Position numbers and translations under genes: made by a program. Shown here piece by piece: positions 16,509-24,431 of a DNA stretch of 52,163 nucleotides. Origin of the DNA: an uncultured Bacilli bacterium (lineage in GTDB: Bacteria; Bacillota_I; Bacilli_A; RF39; UBA660); assembly GCA_947629315.1 (NCBI GenBank), contig CANRDB010000008.1, positions 1 through 52,163 of the forward strand. The letters run 5' to 3'. The notes beneath the pieces were generated by a model, which saw nothing but the letters and a program-made list of their open reading frames with translations, did no database searches and was not told where the DNA came from. Each line of letters begins with the position of its first letter. Within the stretch, counting starts at the first letter, position 1.

Positions 16509-17339
16509 ATGGGGAGAATAGAGGTAAAGAAGTACGAAGTAGAAGGAATGGATAAGACAATTCTCTTACTTTCTGATATCCATTATTGGGATGAGAAAGA
16601 AAAGAATACTTTAAGAGAACTCTATCGAATGTTAGAAACAACAGAATATGATTATCTATGTATTGCCGGAGATTTGCTAGATTGTGGTACTGTTTCTGAT
16701 GAAGAGTGGTTATTACAATATATCAAGTCATTAGGGAAACTATCGAAAGTAGTGATAGGAATTGGTAATCATGAGTTGGTGAAAGAAAAAAGTGGAAAGG
16801 TTTATGGCTTTCCAGAAGAGTTCTATCAGAACTTGCAAAAATTACGGAATGTTCATGTATTAGATAATGATTCTTTTGTCGATGGACTAATCCGTTTTAT
16901 AGGAGTCACTTTACCAGTCGATTATTATTATCATTATCATGAAAATACTTCTTACTTTATCAAATATGTAAATCGTATTTTTCCAGAGCCTTTTCTGGAT
17001 AAGAAATATAATATTCTTCTTTGCCATACCCCGATTCCTTTTCGGAATACTGATGTTTTTGATAAGACTATGCTTTTAAAAACAGTACCGTTAATACTTT
17101 GTGGTCATATGCATGGAGGAATGATGCCTACCATTCTTAGACCGCTTGCGAAAGGAAGAGGACTCATTGGACCTTTTCATACTGTTTTTCCATCTTTAGC
17201 ATATGGAAAAAAGGTAAGGGATGGTCATACGATTATTATATCTACTGGAGTTACGAAAGTTTCACAGTGTCATACCCTTTCAAGACTCAATCCTCTTTTT
17301 ACGAAAGAAGTAACGATTATTAAGGGAAAAAAGGAATAA
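16509..17339 (+). CDS. Calcineurin-like metallophosphoesterase
   Basis: Two-metal phosphoesterase with the full set of family motifs: LLSDIHYWD (D-x-H), AGDLLDCG (GD), GNHE, CHTPIPF, and GHMHGG near the C-terminus. A YkuE-like fold is likely, but the N-terminal membrane anchor found in some relatives is absent, so it is probably cytoplasmic or peripheral. It is 276 residues long, starts three bases after the tgt stop, and is therefore in one operon with tgt. The substrate cannot be deduced; lipid-linked phosphoesters and nucleotides are both common in this superfamily. Confidence 0.88.
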   Translation: MGRIEVKKYEVEGMDKTILLLSDIHYWDEKEKNTLRELYRMLETTEYDYLCIAGDLLDCGTVSDEEWLLQYIKSLGKLSKVVIGIGNHELVKEKSGKVYGFPEEFYQNLQKLRNVHVLDNDSFVDGLIRFIGVTLPVDYYYHYHENTSYFIKYVNRIFPEPFLDKKYNILLCHTPIPFRNTDVFDKTMLLKTVPLILCGHMHGGMMPTILRPLAKGRGLIGPFHTVFPSLAYGKKVRDGHTIIISTGVTKVSQCHTLSRLNPLFTKEVTIIKGKKE

Positions 17340-17360
17340 ATGATTATTTCTTTTCTTTTT
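17330..17360. terminator. Terminator between convergent genes
   Basis: A ten-base-pair stem including one G-U pair (AAAGGAATAA with TTATTTCTTT) around an ATGA loop, followed by a pyrimidine-rich tract. It overlaps the stop codon of the phosphoesterase and the end of the convergent membrane-protein gene. Confidence 0.6.
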
Positions 17361-17712
17361 TTCTAGAAATACCAATCATTCCTCCTACCATGGAAAGGAC
17401 TAGTAAGATTCCGTAGTAGCCTAAATTTTTGATAGCAAACATTTGGTAAAAAGCATAGTTGAAAAGAAAGAGAAGAAAGACGAGTATTCCACCTAGTTCT
17501 AGACCAGCTAGAAAACCTTTTTGATGACAGGATTTTCCTTGTAGATAAGAACCTACGATCATAGAAAGAAAAGAAATAAAAAATTTACTAATGGTAAGAC
17601 TAGTACCTTTTAAGACATCAAGATAACTGAGAATGGTAATGAGAAAACCACCGATGATAAAAATCGCTATCGATAGCAAGATATGAATACCCAACGTTTT
17701 CCATTTAATCAT
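17344..17712 (-). CDS. Small four-span membrane protein, TIGR04086-like
   Basis: A 122-residue integral membrane protein with four hydrophobic segments (roughly 8-30, 40-58, 68-90 and 96-114) and a basic C-terminus (SRKKEKK). The pattern of four helices with conserved glycines (GLELGG; GGMIG) resembles the TIGR04086/YrzE family of Bacillota, whose role is unknown. GGTGAT precedes the start codon. It converges on the phosphoesterase and stands alone. The family assignment is tentative. Confidence 0.65.
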   Translation of the reverse strand: MIKWKTLGIHILLSIAIFIIGGFLITILSYLDVLKGTSLTISKFFISFLSMIVGSYLQGKSCHQKGFLAGLELGGILVFLLFLFNYAFYQMFAIKNLGYYGILLVLSMVGGMIGISRKKEKK

Positions 17713-17824
17713 GTTATCACCTAATTTACTCTATGATAGGGAAGTACCAAATATTCCTTGACTAACAATCTTTCCTATCCTATAATAAATAACAGAATGG
17801 GAAATACAATATAGTGGTGAGAAC

Positions 17825-18139
17825 ATGAAAAAAGAATGGTGTAAAATCGCAGGAAAGAGTTTGGGGGCAGTTGTCATTCTAGGAATGATTGCTTGGTTGC
17901 TTTGGCAACATCAATCCATTCAAAAGTATACGGTTCATTTTGATTCAGTAGGTGGAACCAAAGTTCCTTCCCAAAAAGTACAGAAAGAAGAAACTGCCCA
18001 AAAGCCAAGTAATCCCGTAAGAGAGGGATATCTCTTTTTAGGGTGGTATTATCAAGAGGAGTTATTTGATTTTCATACTCCAATAAAAGAAAATATCCAA
18101 TTAGTAGCACGATGGCAAAAGATAGATGGCAACCGTTAG
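17825..18139 (+). CDS. Membrane-anchored single InlB-repeat protein (short)
   Basis: 104 residues: an 11-residue N-terminal tail, one membrane segment (about 12-29), then one extracellular InlB/Listeria-Bacteroides repeat. The repeat is recognised by YTVHFDSVGGTKVPSQKV, the central KPSNPVREGYLFLGWYYQEE, and FDFHTPIKENIQLVARW. Such repeats form small beta-grasp modules in surface proteins. GGTGAG precedes ATG 17825. It is the first and smallest of three adjacent genes with the same tail-membrane-repeat design. Function unknown; probably outward-facing on the cell surface. Confidence 0.85.
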   Translation: MKKEWCKIAGKSLGAVVILGMIAWLLWQHQSIQKYTVHFDSVGGTKVPSQKVQKEETAQKPSNPVREGYLFLGWYYQEELFDFHTPIKENIQLVARWQKIDGNR

Positions 18140-18152
18140 GTGCCATTTTTTG
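18126..18152 (+). terminator. Terminator overlapping the 3' end of the short InlB-repeat gene
   Basis: ATGGC pairs with GCCAT, with an inner ACC/GGT extension after a bulged A, followed by six T. The stop codon lies inside the hairpin loop. Confidence 0.75.
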
Positions 18153-18167
18153 TTTTCTGGCCATCTC

Positions 18168-18197
18168 TTGCACTTTTCTAATTATTTATGTTACAAT
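18168..18197 (+). promoter_or_regulatory. Promoter of the second InlB-repeat gene
   Basis: TTGCAC (18168-18173) and TACAAT (18192-18197) are 18 bases apart, and TGT directly precedes the -10. The start codon follows 36 bases later. Confidence 0.65.
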
Positions 18198-18233
18198 GAT
18201 ACTAACACAAGCAAAAATGGAAGGGGGGAGAGT

Positions 18234-18641
18234 ATGACCAAGAAAAAGACCAAGACCGATAAGAAACCGATAGAGTCCAAAAAAGAGGTTCCATCAAAGG
18301 TAGAGGAGCCAAAAGAAAAGAATTTGTTCCATAAAGGCATTTTGGCTGTTACGATTGTTACCTTATTAATCGTTGCTATTGCCATTCTACTATTGGTAAA
18401 AGCTTGTGCTAGCAAGGAATATACGGTTACCTTTTATGCAGACAATGGTAGTGAAAACTTTTCTATTAAGGTGGGTAAGAATGGAAAAGTAGAACAACCA
18501 GAGAATCCTGTTAAGGAAGGATATCGTTTTGTAGGTTGGTACTACAAGGATGAACCATTTGATTTCAGCTTAGAAATAACAGAAGATATGAAATTAGAGG
18601 CTCATTGGGCAAAAGGTGGCGTTATTATTCAAACTTCCTAA
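18234..18641 (+). CDS. Membrane-anchored single InlB-repeat protein (medium)
   Basis: 135 residues: a Lys/Glu-rich cytoplasmic tail of about 38 residues, a membrane segment (about 39-60, ending LLVKACAS), then one InlB repeat (YTVTFYADNGSENFSIKV; NPVKEGYRFVGWYYKDE; MKLEAHW). GGAAGGGGGGAG lies ahead of ATG 18234; the open frame further upstream passes through the promoter and is not used. It shares its architecture with the genes on either side and differs mainly in tail length. A Cys follows the membrane span here and in the third member, where it could carry a thiol or lipid contact, but no lipobox is present. Confidence 0.85.
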   Translation: MTKKKTKTDKKPIESKKEVPSKVEEPKEKNLFHKGILAVTIVTLLIVAIAILLLVKACASKEYTVTFYADNGSENFSIKVGKNGKVEQPENPVKEGYRFVGWYYKDEPFDFSLEITEDMKLEAHWAKGGVIIQTS

Positions 18642-18884
18642 GCATATACTTTCTTAGTATGATAATGATTACTATGGAGCAGGAGGGATTTCTTGACAAT
18701 GGATTTTTTTCCTTTTCAAGGATATCGACAAATGTTTACAAATAGTGATTATTAGGCAGAATATCCATTGACGAAAAACCACATTTGTGATAAACTGTTG
18801 TTGTCACAATAAGGTAGGAATGTTAAGTGTGACATGTCTATGCGTTAATGATAGAAGCCAAAAGAATAAAGAAAGGAAGGTAGT
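18642..18884 (+). other. 243-base intergenic region with promoter and inverted repeat
   Basis: The longest gap in the window. It holds a promoter for the downstream Big_2 protein: TTGACG (18768-18773), 17 bases, then TAAACT (18791-18796) preceded by TGA. The leader is about 80 bases, unusually long here, and contains the inverted repeat TGTCACA (18802-18808) / TGTGACA (18828-18834). A 19-codon frame with AGGAGGG ahead (ATG 18699 to 18755) is possible but unproven. Confidence 0.5.
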
Positions 18885-20444
18885 ATGGAGGAAGAAAACA
18901 AAAAAGATGTTGAACTAGATGAAGTATCTGACCTTGAGGAAGATATGGAACTAGATGAGACAGAAAAAGAAGACAAAAAAGAGGATGACAAGAAAGAGTC
19001 AAAAGAAAAAGAAGACAAAGAAGATAAAGAAGACGATGAAGAACCTGAAGAGAAAAAAGAAAAGAAATCTTCCAAGAAAAAAGATGATGATGACGATTTA
19101 GAGGAAGATGAGGAAGGAACTGGTTCTCTAGTTGGAAAAATTATTCTTGCTCTTATTGTTATCGCGGTTATTGTTGTTTTACTATTAAGAAGCTGCGGAA
19201 ACACGGCAACTTATGAAATTACATTTGATACGAATGGTGGTTCTCCAGTAAGTACGTTAAAAGTAAAGAAAGACGGAACAATTACAAAACCAGCTGATCC
19301 AACAAAAGAAGGTTATGTCTTTGATGGTTGGTATTATAATGATGAGAAATTTGATTTTAGTACCAAAGTAACCAAAGATATGAAGTTGGATGCTAGATGG
19401 ACGGAAGCAGCCAATGCTGCTGTTGATGGTGTGACTTTAAATCAAGAGGAGATTGCTTTAGAGCCAGGTAATACAGCAACATTAATTGCAACGGTATCCC
19501 CTGAGGATGCAAAAAACAAATCATTAACATGGACTTCAAGCGATGAGGGAATTGTAACAGTTGATGAAAATGGTAATATTACTGCTGTAAAAGCAGGAAC
19601 TGCTACAATTACTGTAACTACCGAAGATGGAGGATATACAGCCACTTGTACTGTTAAAGTTCAAAAAGGAGTTGTAGCCGTAACTGGAGTTAGCTTATCT
19701 GGAACCTCTATAGAAGTAGCCACTGGCTATACTGCAACCTTAAAAGCTACTATTAAACCAAGTGATGCAACGAATAAAACCTTAACATGGACGAGTAGTG
19801 ATACTTCTATTGCAAGTGTTAATAGCAAAGGTGTTGTAACTGGTAAGAAAGAAGGAACTGTTACTATTACTGTTAAAACAGCTGATGGTGGTTATACAGC
19901 AGAAATTAAAGTAACTGTTAAAAATCAACCAGTAACAGGCGTATCTATTAGTGGTGGTAAGAGTACTATGACTGTTGGAGATAAAGGTACTTTAAAAGCT
20001 ACTATTAAACCAAGCAATGCTACCAATAAGAAAGTAACATGGAAAAGTAATCACAATGATATCGTTTCTGTAGATTCTAAAGGTAACATTAAGGCTTTAG
20101 CACCAGGAACTGCTACTATTACCGTAACAACGGATGATGGTCAAAAAACAGCTACATTCAAAATTACTGTTAAAGAAAAACCATCTACTTACACAATTAC
20201 TTTTACAGCCTTAAAAGATGCGTTAGGTAATATTAATCAGTACGAAATATACGTTACAAAAGATGGTAAACAGTTTGAAGAATATACAAGTATTACCTAT
20301 AATGGAAATACAAGACCATTTAAACAATCTAACAAAGTGGATGTTAAATATGTAGATACATCTAAAAAGACGGCGACTATTAATCTTAAAGATGGAAGTA
20401 CAGTAAAAGTCACTAATATAAAATATACAAGTAAAAATATATAA
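18885..20444 (+). CDS. Membrane-anchored InlB-repeat plus triple Big_2 surface protein
   Basis: 519 residues. Residues 1-83 are an extremely charged Lys/Glu/Asp tail, presumably cytoplasmic. Residues 84-106 span the membrane. An InlB repeat follows (YEITFDTNGGSP to MKLDARW, about 109-168). Three bacterial Ig-like Big_2 domains come next, each with the pattern VTGVSLSG, TLKATIKPSDATNK, LTWTSSD and GTATITVTT (about 172-258, 260-345 and 346-425). The C-terminal 90 residues are beta-rich and unassigned. There is no LPxTG motif, so the protein is held by its N-terminal span. It looks like an extended version of the two preceding genes and probably acts in adhesion or wall contact. GGAAGG precedes ATG 18885. 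Confidence 0.88.
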   Translation: MEEENKKDVELDEVSDLEEDMELDETEKEDKKEDDKKESKEKEDKEDKEDDEEPEEKKEKKSSKKKDDDDDLEEDEEGTGSLVGKIILALIVIAVIVVLLLRSCGNTATYEITFDTNGGSPVSTLKVKKDGTITKPADPTKEGYVFDGWYYNDEKFDFSTKVTKDMKLDARWTEAANAAVDGVTLNQEEIALEPGNTATLIATVSPEDAKNKSLTWTSSDEGIVTVDENGNITAVKAGTATITVTTEDGGYTATCTVKVQKGVVAVTGVSLSGTSIEVATGYTATLKATIKPSDATNKTLTWTSSDTSIASVNSKGVVTGKKEGTVTITVKTADGGYTAEIKVTVKNQPVTGVSISGGKSTMTVGDKGTLKATIKPSNATNKKVTWKSNHNDIVSVDSKGNIKALAPGTATITVTTDDGQKTATFKITVKEKPSTYTITFTALKDALGNINQYEIYVTKDGKQFEEYTSITYNGNTRPFKQSNKVDVKYVDTSKKTATINLKDGSTVKVTNIKYTSKNI

Positions 20445-20470
20445 TAAAAAATAACAAAAAGGATTTTGTG

Positions 20471-20504
20471 AAGAATGGTGATAGTAATTTTATTCATCAT
20501 TCTT
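20471..20504 (+). other. Intergenic hairpin without T tract
   Basis: AAGAATGGTGA pairs with TCATCATTCTT (11 base pairs, one G-U) around a 12-base loop, in the gap before the 1049-residue secreted protein. No T tract follows, so it is more likely an mRNA-processing or stability element than a terminator. No other promoter for the downstream gene was found. Confidence 0.4.
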
Positions 20505-20535
20505 TGCAAATCTAAAATATAGAAAGGAAAAGAAT

Positions 20536-23500
20536 ATGATAAAGAAAACAAGCAAATTATTGCTGTTAGCGGTCGCAACATTCTTTATAGCAATCGTACC
20601 AACCTTTGCTATGGAATTGTCATATGAAGAATTAGAAAAAATAATTTTAAAATATGAACCAGATGCTGAAAGTGCTTATGTCATTGGAGAGTATGTATTT
20701 ACTTCTGCTCATACATTATTGCCACAAGACTATATGTTAGCAGCAAGAACAATCAAAGTCGATGAAGCAGTTGATGGACATACAGACCAAGATGCTATTT
20801 TTGGTAAAATGACCATTCACTTCCTTGATGGAGAATTTAATGATGATGGAGAAACAACAGGATTTACCATTGAAGATAATAAAGTAGGAACAACAAAAAT
20901 TACAGAGAGTTCAACATTCAATGTTTCCTATGTGGATTATAATCCAATTCAACTTGATTCCTCATTATCTGTAAGTGTTGAAACTTCTGAACAAATGGTA
21001 GAGGATTTAAAAAAGTATAACTATGATGTTGTTCTTGATAGTCAAGAAAATATCGCAGCTGTACCAAGTAAGGATGACCCTAGAACCATTAAGTTATCTG
21101 GTACAGTTCATCATATTGAAGACTTAGATAACTGGGCGAAAGACAAACAAACAGGATATTATGTTGCTTTTGAAGTAGTAATCCCTGAAGAATATGATGG
21201 TCAAGCAAAATGGTGGTTTGGGGTTAATCCTAGTCATCAAATGACCCATGACAAGAAAAATTATGCTGTTTACAACATTGATAAAGATGCTGCTGAGAAA
21301 ACATTTGAAATTTGGGTAGATTTTGATGGAGATGGAACAACATACGAACCAACTTGCTATGTATTTGATTATTCAGATATTGAGTTTGTAGCGCAAGTAT
21401 CAATGGGTAAAATCAGTGATGTAGATCAAACTCTAAAAGATGTATATTCAAAGAATTTTAAAATTGATACGAATGATTTCTTGACAATTGATGAAAGTTC
21501 TAGTAAGCATTATAGTATTACAGGAAACATTCATTATAATCCGGAAGTAACATTTAGTACTGAAAAGGATGAATTAACAAATTATTACATTCCAGTTGCT
21601 TTTGAAATTGATAAAAATTTTGCTCAAACTGCAACAATCACTATATCAAAGCATGGTAAGACAAAGACTGCTGCTTTTAAAGATGTAGCTGATAACGGAG
21701 ACAAAAATATTATTGCACTTTTATTCGCAGTATCACCAGATGATCAGGATAAAACATTTACGATTACTATTGATTTAGATGGTGATGATACGAATTATGC
21801 ACCAACAGATTATGTATTTGATTATTCTAAAGCGGTTTTCTTAGAAAAACCAGAAGCAGAAGTAAGTGCTACAGGTAAAACAGAAAACAAAGAAACTTAT
21901 GCTAGTGTTATGGAAACTTTTGAGTTCGAAGGAAATCAAGAAACGTTAGATATTGCTGTTGAAGGAGATACTATTACTTTAACTGGTGAACTAGTTAATA
22001 AAGAATATAAGTTTAATGGTGCAGGACAAGCAGGAGTTGATGGATATTATTTCCAATATGTAATTGAAATTAGCGGTGATGCTGCTTCAAGTTCTATTAC
22101 GATTCCAACTGGTCCAGATACAACGAAAAAAATTCCTTATGAAGATTATGATTTCCAAGATAAAAATGGTGTAAGTGGTATCGTTGTTCTTCATAAATTA
22201 AATCCAGGCGATGGAGATAAATCATTTACAGTTACTGTTGATTTAGATGGTGATGGAGAACCAGATAAGACTTATACATTTAATTATGGCGCTTTGGAAT
22301 TAGGTAAAAATTCCGCTGTTTCTGTAGCAGTGAGTGCTGATAGTATAGATAGTACTGATAAAGAAACTTTTAAAGGTTGGGGATTCCCAGAGGAAGCATT
22401 AAAATTAACAACAATTGAAAACAATGTTATTTCTGGTACTATTCCTTATGTAGAAAACATTTCAAGTAGTGCTTTCACTGGAGAAGATGTTACTGGAAAC
22501 TATATGATTTATACGATTCAGTTAAAAGATGCTAATACAGAAGGTAATGCTGAAGTAAAATTACAGTGTACAAGTGGTAGCGAATGTGTTGACGGTTGGA
22601 AAATAGTTAAGCCAACTGCTAAGGAAGACCTTTCTATTCTTCACAGTATCAAAGTTAACGAGGACGGTTCTATTGATGACATTGTTGCTTATGTTGACTT
22701 AGATGGATTTAGTAATAATCCTCAAGATGGTGTTGCAGGTATTGCTTTAGAACCTGGAGCTGTATACTTACCTTATGAAATTAGATTAACTTTTGCTGAA
22801 GATATTACCGTACAAAAGAAACCAGATGGACATGATTCAATTCCAACGGAAATGGCTAAAGAAGCTGCCCAAGGTATCAAAGATAGTTATAATTATGAGG
22901 AACCAAAGGATCAGAACGTAACGGTATCTTATAGTGAAAATACGATTACCATCTCTGGTAAAGCTGCTAGAAATACAAAAGTTACGGGATGGGGTGGAGA
23001 GACTTCTGGATATTATGTTCCATTCTCATTAAAATTTGATGCAATATATAAAGATATTACGATTCAAATGCCAAGAAATAAGAATCTAGCAACTTACGAC
23101 AATTTTGATACCGAAGACGAGATTGGTGTATTATTCCAAATTTGGCCAAATGGTGATAGTAAAACTGCTGAAATAACTGTCGATTTGGATGGGGAAGGAA
23201 CGGAATATGAACCATATAAAATAACAGTAGATTATTCTGGTGTTACGTTCTTGTCAGATGACATGACTGTGAAAGCACTTCCTGAATCATCTAAGGCTAG
23301 TTTTGAAGCTTGGATGGTTAAAAAAGGATATACAGACTATAAATATAATGATACATTTGCTTTTGAAGAAGGCGAAGATCATCGTATAAAGGTTACCGGT
23401 CAATCTAAAAAGGTAACAAAAGGTGATGCATCAGAATATCATTTAATTTATTTCCTTGCTTTTGATAAGAAGTATGAAGATATTACAATAACTATCGGAT

Positions 23501-23685
23501 CAACAAAACATACACAATCTGCTTTTGATACTGGTAGTGATGGTAAGTTCTTAACAGTTAATTCTGTTATCACTAAAGATTCTCCAAAAGAAGTTACAAT
23601 TGTTGTTGACTACGACGGTGAGAAAACGGTATATGAACCAACTACATATACACTTGATTTGACTGAAGTAACTTTTGAAGAGTAA
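20536..23685 (+). CDS. Large secreted protein with six ~150-residue repeats
   Basis: 1049 residues, with a signal peptide (MIKKTSK, then a hydrophobic core, probable cleavage after TFA near residue 26). The rest is extracellular and acidic. A motif of the type VDLDGDGTxYEP followed by a beta segment recurs near residues 261, 412, 568, 720, 882 and 1024, a period of about 150. Within each unit SGT, TGYYVPF and PGDxDKTFTITVDLDG-like strings recur. The D-x-D-G-D-G loop looks like a calcium-binding loop (inference). There is no LPxTG, membrane tail or SLH domain, so retention at the surface is unexplained. I do not recognise the family. AAAGGA precedes ATG 20536. Confidence 0.85.
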   Translation: MIKKTSKLLLLAVATFFIAIVPTFAMELSYEELEKIILKYEPDAESAYVIGEYVFTSAHTLLPQDYMLAARTIKVDEAVDGHTDQDAIFGKMTIHFLDGEFNDDGETTGFTIEDNKVGTTKITESSTFNVSYVDYNPIQLDSSLSVSVETSEQMVEDLKKYNYDVVLDSQENIAAVPSKDDPRTIKLSGTVHHIEDLDNWAKDKQTGYYVAFEVVIPEEYDGQAKWWFGVNPSHQMTHDKKNYAVYNIDKDAAEKTFEIWVDFDGDGTTYEPTCYVFDYSDIEFVAQVSMGKISDVDQTLKDVYSKNFKIDTNDFLTIDESSSKHYSITGNIHYNPEVTFSTEKDELTNYYIPVAFEIDKNFAQTATITISKHGKTKTAAFKDVADNGDKNIIALLFAVSPDDQDKTFTITIDLDGDDTNYAPTDYVFDYSKAVFLEKPEAEVSATGKTENKETYASVMETFEFEGNQETLDIAVEGDTITLTGELVNKEYKFNGAGQAGVDGYYFQYVIEISGDAASSSITIPTGPDTTKKIPYEDYDFQDKNGVSGIVVLHKLNPGDGDKSFTVTVDLDGDGEPDKTYTFNYGALELGKNSAVSVAVSADSIDSTDKETFKGWGFPEEALKLTTIENNVISGTIPYVENISSSAFTGEDVTGNYMIYTIQLKDANTEGNAEVKLQCTSGSECVDGWKIVKPTAKEDLSILHSIKVNEDGSIDDIVAYVDLDGFSNNPQDGVAGIALEPGAVYLPYEIRLTFAEDITVQKKPDGHDSIPTEMAKEAAQGIKDSYNYEEPKDQNVTVSYSENTITISGKAARNTKVTGWGGETSGYYVPFSLKFDAIYKDITIQMPRNKNLATYDNFDTEDEIGVLFQIWPNGDSKTAEITVDLDGEGTEYEPYKITVDYSGVTFLSDDMTVKALPESSKASFEAWMVKKGYTDYKYNDTFAFEEGEDHRIKVTGQSKKVTKGDASEYHLIYFLAFDKKYEDITITIGSTKHTQSAFDTGSDGKFLTVNSVITKDSPKEVTIVVDYDGEKTVYEPTTYTLDLTEVTFEE

Positions 23686-23696
23686 GTTTGCAATTG

Positions 23697-23728
23697 AAAA
23701 ATAGTATGATTGATTCATACTATTTTTT
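23697..23728. terminator. Terminator after the large repeat protein
   Basis: ATAGTATGA pairs with TCATACTAT around TTGAT, flanked by four A and five or more T that extend the stem. It can act in both directions. Confidence 0.88.
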
Positions 23729-23788
23729 GTGTTTCAATCATATTGAATAGTGTAACGATAAAAATTCATAGAATTATTCTATTGGATA

Positions 23789-23797
23789 TGTTATAAT
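23789..23797 (+). promoter_or_regulatory. Extended -10 promoter of the thioredoxin-like gene
   Basis: TGT followed by TATAAT, 18 bases before the start codon of the exported thioredoxin-like gene, with AGGAGG between them. Confidence 0.6.
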
Positions 23798-23815
23798 TAC
23801 CTATAGGAGGTTTTT

Positions 23816-24361
23816 ATGAAGAAGTTAGCAGTTACTTTATTAATCATGATTTTATCATTACCTATTATGGTGAATGCAGTTGTTTGGGGTTCTGCTGCTC
23901 CAGATAATATTAATGTATATATTTTTACGAGTGATTCTTGCAAGTCGTGTAATGAAACCGTTCAATATCTAGAAGATTTAAAAGAAAAAACTGCCCGTGT
24001 TGTTGTTTATGAAATGGATAGTGCAGAAAATCAAGAGTTACTTGATCAAGTAAAAGAAAACTTAGAAATTAAGAATAAGAAATTACCTTTGGTGATTATT
24101 GGAACGAATTACTTTAAGGGAAATGAGAAAGAATTAGAAAAAGGAATTCAAGCTTATTTAGATAGGGATGAACATTGTGATTTAATTGAGACAATACAAA
24201 CTAATGGAGATATCCAAAAGTGTATTCAAGAAAATGAGGGTATCTATGAGCAACCGAAAGAAGGATCTAGTTTCGTATTTGTTGCAGCAATTGTAGTTGC
24301 TATTATTGCTATCGCTGCCATTGTTGTGATTGTGGTAAAGAAAAAGTCTAAAAAAGCATAA
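23816..24361 (+). CDS. Exported, C-terminally anchored thioredoxin-like protein
   Basis: 181 residues: an N-terminal signal peptide (to about residue 21), a thioredoxin/glutaredoxin-like domain with the redox pair Cys42-Lys-Ser-Cys45 after the strand INVYIFTSD, a conserved LPLVIIG strand with the usual Pro near residue 93, and a C-terminal membrane anchor (about 155-175) followed by KKKSKKA. Cys122 and Cys137 are further cysteines. It should act outside the membrane as a disulfide oxidase or reductase. The CxxC protein two genes downstream shares its layout. TAGGAGG precedes ATG 23816. Confidence 0.85.
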   Translation: MKKLAVTLLIMILSLPIMVNAVVWGSAAPDNINVYIFTSDSCKSCNETVQYLEDLKEKTARVVVYEMDSAENQELLDQVKENLEIKNKKLPLVIIGTNYFKGNEKELEKGIQAYLDRDEHCDLIETIQTNGDIQKCIQENEGIYEQPKEGSSFVFVAAIVVAIIAIAAIVVIVVKKKSKKA

Positions 24362-24363
24362 AG

Positions 24364-24386
24364 ATTGTACGATTCGTACAATTTTT
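24364..24386 (+). terminator. Terminator after the thioredoxin-like gene
   Basis: ATTGTAC pairs with GTACAAT around GATTC, followed by a T tract. It sits between the thioredoxin-like gene and the cysteine desulfurase promoter. Confidence 0.8.
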
Positions 24387-24405
24387 ATTTTTAAAATAAG
24401 GATTA

Positions 24406-24414
24406 TGTTATAAT
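24406..24414 (+). promoter_or_regulatory. Extended -10 promoter of the cysteine desulfurase gene
   Basis: TGT followed by TATAAT, 17 bases before the start codon. The predicted transcript would begin near 24421, almost at the ribosome-binding site AAGGTGAT, giving a very short leader. Confidence 0.6.
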
Positions 24415-24431
24415 AAGAAAAAGGTGATAGA

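Noticed and set aside
18845-19204. Serine-rich open frame on the minus strand
   Set aside because: It is the antisense shadow of the Lys/Glu-rich tail of the Big_2 protein; GAA/GAT codons read as Ser/Phe on the other strand.
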